Below the pieces are notes generated by a model, which ran no database searches, was not told the origin of the DNA, and worked only from the letters and a program-made list of their open reading frames with translations. From BOKV01 sp049289295 (GTDB lineage: Bacteria; Pseudomonadota; Alphaproteobacteria; Rhizobiales; Rhizobiaceae), in the NCBI GenBank assembly GCA_049289295.1, contig JBATLL010000041.1:1-64000 (forward strand): a stretch of DNA of 64,000 nucleotides, given 5' to 3'. Of the stretch, positions 61,732 to 64,000 are shown one piece after another. The first letter of the stretch is position 1. The number at the start of each line of letters is the position of its first letter. The translations under genes were made by a program, and so were the position numbers.

Positions 61732-62427
61732 ATGGCATTTCAAGCATTTACGACACGTTTTATCGCTGCAGCATCCATTGCCGGGCTTCTGGCGATCTCC
61801 GGCTGTTCTTCCACCGGAACTTCCACCAATGCGGGCTCTTCGGGCAGGGGCGATCCTGTCCAGACGGCATCGCGCGTCATCGACTATGGCCCGAAAGCCA
61901 CGGCGACTAGGACTGGAGAAGTGTACCTCATGCGCGGCCTGGCAGATGTGTTCTCTCGCGGCATGGACGTCATGGCTGCGAAGCTCAATCGCGCTGGTGT
62001 GTTTGCCTATTCCGGCAGCTATTCCGACTGGCATGAGATGGCCGACACCATCATCGCACGCAACAAGCGGAAGGAAGTTTCCTATCCGGTTGTGATCATG
62101 GGCCATTCACTGGGCGCAAACGATGCCTCGAAGATGGCAACCTATCTGGGAGCCAATGGTGTGCACATTTCCTATGTCGTTATGTTCGACCCCACCGTGC
62201 CTGGCCGTGTTGGCAAGAACATCGACAAGGTCGTGAACTACTACATCCCCAACGAGGACAATCGTGTCTACAAGGGTGCCGGTTTTACCGGGACGTTGCA
62301 GAACATCTCGATGGCGAACAAGGAAGATATCACCCACACGACCATCGAAAAGAATCCACGCCTGCAGGGCACTGTGATCAGCAACATCATGTCGATCACC
62401 AAGCGGATGCCCAGGAAAAAGAGCTGA
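61732..62427 (+). CDS. Lipoprotein with alpha/beta-hydrolase nucleophile motif
   Basis: This 231-residue lipoprotein has a lipobox LLAISGC with Cys25 for acylation. The short mature domain contains VVIMGHSLGANDASKMA (Ser near 125), YVVMFDPTVPG and the start YLMRGLADVFSRGMD. This resembles small lipase-type hydrolases (thioesterase/alpha-beta fold) found in Hyphomicrobiales. No DUF is recognised with certainty. A rho-independent terminator follows. Confidence 0.75.
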   Translation: MAFQAFTTRFIAAASIAGLLAISGCSSTGTSTNAGSSGRGDPVQTASRVIDYGPKATATRTGEVYLMRGLADVFSRGMDVMAAKLNRAGVFAYSGSYSDWHEMADTIIARNKRKEVSYPVVIMGHSLGANDASKMATYLGANGVHISYVVMFDPTVPGRVGKNIDKVVNYYIPNEDNRVYKGAGFTGTLQNISMANKEDITHTTIEKNPRLQGTVISNIMSITKRMPRKKS

Positions 62428-62453
62428 TTGCTCCATTCTGGCGTTTCAATCGG

Positions 62454-62475
62454 AATGCGGCCTGCGGGCCGCATT
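62454..62475 (+). terminator. Rho-independent terminator of the lipoprotein gene
   Basis: AATGCGGCC pairs with GGCCGCATT (9 bp) around a TGCG loop and is followed by TTCTTTTCC. It lies 26 bp after the lipoprotein stop and before the convergent fusion gene. Confidence 0.85.
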
Positions 62476-62519
62476 TTCTTTTCCAGCTACTGAAGAACCC
62501 GCTTGCGCAGTACGATTGC

Positions 62520-64000
62520 TCACCTGGCGGAAAAACTCGCAATGAAGCGACGCGCCGCGCTTTCTGGATTGATCAGTTCATCGAGAATGTCGAAGTGATC
62601 GCGGGCTGGTTCGATTGACGTAGCGATGCTGCTCAAGTCCGGTTTCCAGGCCTCTTCCAGCGCCTGCGTCTGTTCGCGGAACATCGACGGTTCGTCTGCA
62701 CCCACCAGGCACAATAGCGGCACGTCGTTCCTGGGCTCATAGAGAAGCGGTGACAGTGTCTTGACCTGGGACGGCGCGATCCCTGCCAGGTCGTTGACGC
62801 AGGACGCTGCGACTGGTTCCAGGTCATAGACGCCGGAAATCAGAAGGCAGCCGGCGATCATTCCCGCAACATCCCCGCCGGCCAGTCCTGCAAGGATCGA
62901 TGCTGCAAGGTGAGCGCCAGCCGAATGGCCCGCCAGCACGATACGTCCGGCATCAATGCCAAGGTTTGCCGCGTTGGCATGAAGGTGGCGGATGGCAGCA
63001 GCGATCTCGGCAAGGATTTCATCCAGCCCCACCTGCGGCGTGAGCGTGTAGCCGATGCTGGCGGTTGCCCAGCCCATTTCCGTCATCCCGGCTGCGGCGA
63101 AGCCAGAGCCAGCCTTTGACCCTTCCTGCCAGAAGCCACCATGAATGAAGGCAAGACAGGGCGCCTTTGCTGCACCTTTCGGGCTGGTCAGATCCAGGCT
63201 GGCGCGCGGGCGTTTTCCATATCGAATGTCGCGCCTGACGACAAGGTTCGGTGAATTGTCCAGCGCCGCCGTATCCTTTTCGTGGCGAGCCAGAACTCCC
63301 CAAGGATCTTTGGAAAAACGGCTTGGTGAATGCTGAAGGTCCAGTTCATCGCGTGAAAGATGCCTCCATGCGATGCGCGGTATCGCTCGCCCGCTGATCA
63401 GCTTCGCGCCATCTGCCCTGTCGATTTCAGGTGCCTTTTCCCTGATCCAATTCGCCCAGTTTGGCCGATCCATGTCGAAACGGTCGCGCGTATAGACATA
63501 TTCACTGCCGAAGGAGCGTCCGATCAGGTCAAGGCTGCGATTGTCGACATGGCCGCGCTCAGCATTGATGACATGCTTGTCGTCGACATAGACCGATACG
63601 ACACGACCAATGACGATAGTCTGGTTTGGTCCGGTGACGACTGTGGAAAGATTGACGCATTCCAGCGCGACCGGGCTGGCCGCAATACGCGGCGGCGCGA
63701 TCTTTTGTGAAGCGGCGGTCTCCAGCCCTGCGAGCTTTAGTTCGTCCATGCCGGCTGGTGCATCGACGGCGGTGAGGTTCATTGCCTCGCCAAGGCTGGC
63801 AGGAACGAGGTTCACGACAAACTGCCCGTTTTCCATGATGTTGCGGGCGGTGTCCTTGAAACCGCGGCCGGGCTCATGCAACAGGCCGATTGCGATCGTG
63901 GGCGGGTTTGAACCCATTGCATTGAAAAAACTGTAGGGTGCTGCGTTGATGTGCCCTTCACTGTCCAATGTCGTGACCCAGGCTATCGGGCGAGGTGTGA
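62520..64000 (-). CDS. Flavin reductase-like / alpha-beta hydrolase fusion protein (5' end outside the window)
   Basis: A single frame runs from the right edge to the stop at 62520 (about 493 visible residues). Its first visible residues, TPRPIAWVTTLDSEGHINAA, and PYSFFNAMGSNPP are the start of a flavin-reductase-like (FMN-binding) domain that extends to about residue 180 (IGRSFGSEYVYTRDRF). A linker of about 25 residues leads to an alpha/beta hydrolase of the arylformamidase/esterase type. This has LAFIHGGFWQEGSKAG (oxyanion), the nucleophile in IVLAGHSAGAHLAAS and C-terminal EPARDHFDILDEL with the histidine. The first codons lie off the window, so the internal TTG near 63968 is not the start. 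Confidence 0.83.
   Translation of the reverse strand, partial: TPRPIAWVTTLDSEGHINAAPYSFFNAMGSNPPTIAIGLLHEPGRGFKDTARNIMENGQFVVNLVPASLGEAMNLTAVDAPAGMDELKLAGLETAASQKIAPPRIAASPVALECVNLSTVVTGPNQTIVIGRVVSVYVDDKHVINAERGHVDNRSLDLIGRSFGSEYVYTRDRFDMDRPNWANWIREKAPEIDRADGAKLISGRAIPRIAWRHLSRDELDLQHSPSRFSKDPWGVLARHEKDTAALDNSPNLVVRRDIRYGKRPRASLDLTSPKGAAKAPCLAFIHGGFWQEGSKAGSGFAAAGMTEMGWATASIGYTLTPQVGLDEILAEIAAAIRHLHANAANLGIDAGRIVLAGHSAGAHLAASILAGLAGGDVAGMIAGCLLISGVYDLEPVAASCVNDLAGIAPSQVKTLSPLLYEPRNDVPLLCLVGADEPSMFREQTQALEEAWKPDLSSIATSIEPARDHFDILDELINPESAARRFIASFSAR

Noticed and set aside
1..64000. Mobile elements, prophage, CRISPR, tRNA or rRNA
   Set aside because: I found no transposase or integrase, no regularly spaced repeats, no cloverleaf-like tRNA and no rRNA segments. 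Gene order looks like conserved chromosome.

Overview
The window looks like ordinary chromosome of an alphaproteobacterium, most likely of the order Hyphomicrobiales (Rhizobiales) and possibly a marine Phyllobacteriaceae-like organism. This rests on families that are characteristic of the class (GapR/DUF2312, DUF1244, DUF1036, a DUF459 SGNH protein, an AprI/Inh inhibitor), on two TRAP transporters, and on a soxBDAG sarcosine oxidase operon. DNA is GC-rich, genes are densely packed, and I see no tRNA, rRNA, insertion sequence, prophage or CRISPR array.

Left part (1-10.9 kb): the end of a small secreted protein, then on the minus strand modE-modABC (molybdate uptake with a Mo-box-like dyad in front of modA) followed by matB (malonyl-CoA synthetase) and an agmatine deiminase. 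Next come an EamA exporter, a class IV aminotransferase divergent from a glycerate 2-kinase, a free methionine-R-sulfoxide reductase and an endolysin-like muramidase.

10.9-22.8 kb: a lone KDPG-type aldolase, then a complete C4-dicarboxylate-type TRAP locus, dctBD (kinase and sigma-54 activator) followed by dctPQM. A textbook -24/-12 promoter lies in front of dctP and two strong hairpins separate dctP from dctQM. A DUF533 protein, a class I aminotransferase, a GNAT enzyme, an Inh-type inhibitor and a LacI regulator follow.

22.8-31 kb: a MarR regulator divergent from an 8-oxoguanine deaminase/creatininase-family pair, then a metal-handling run: a COG0523 (CobW) GTPase with a His-rich segment coupled to a WD40 protein, a LysR regulator, a DUF1007 protein and a NicO-type Ni/Co transporter.

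31-37.3 kb: a second TRAP system with a Tat-type binding protein, a 300-aa small subunit and an oversized 784-aa large subunit, divergent from a Cache-domain kinase/NarL-type regulator pair.

37.4-54 kb: housekeeping and envelope genes: hemH, SPFH/NfeD pair, kdsD, a beta-barrel protein, galU/galE, MltB-like transglycosylase, SGNH protein, gapR, DUF1244, an N-formylglutamate amidohydrolase, an EamA exporter, a DUF1036 protein, pyk, an alpha/beta hydrolase, a TPR protein and rpmJ. The rpmJ gene is a 41-codon gene with a structured leader.

54.2-64 kb: soxBDAG with an unassigned 51-codon reading frame between soxB and soxD, an alpha/beta-hydrolase-like membrane protein, an ICMT-like methyltransferase, a lipoprotein hydrolase, and a flavin reductase-alpha/beta hydrolase fusion that runs off the right edge.

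I did not find a clearly new multi-gene defence or mobile system. The most interesting signals are the terminal fusion protein, the COG0523-WD40-NicO metal cluster, the large TRAP permease with its own two-component system, hairpins placed after both TRAP binding-protein genes, the rpmJ leader, and the small frame inside the sox operon.
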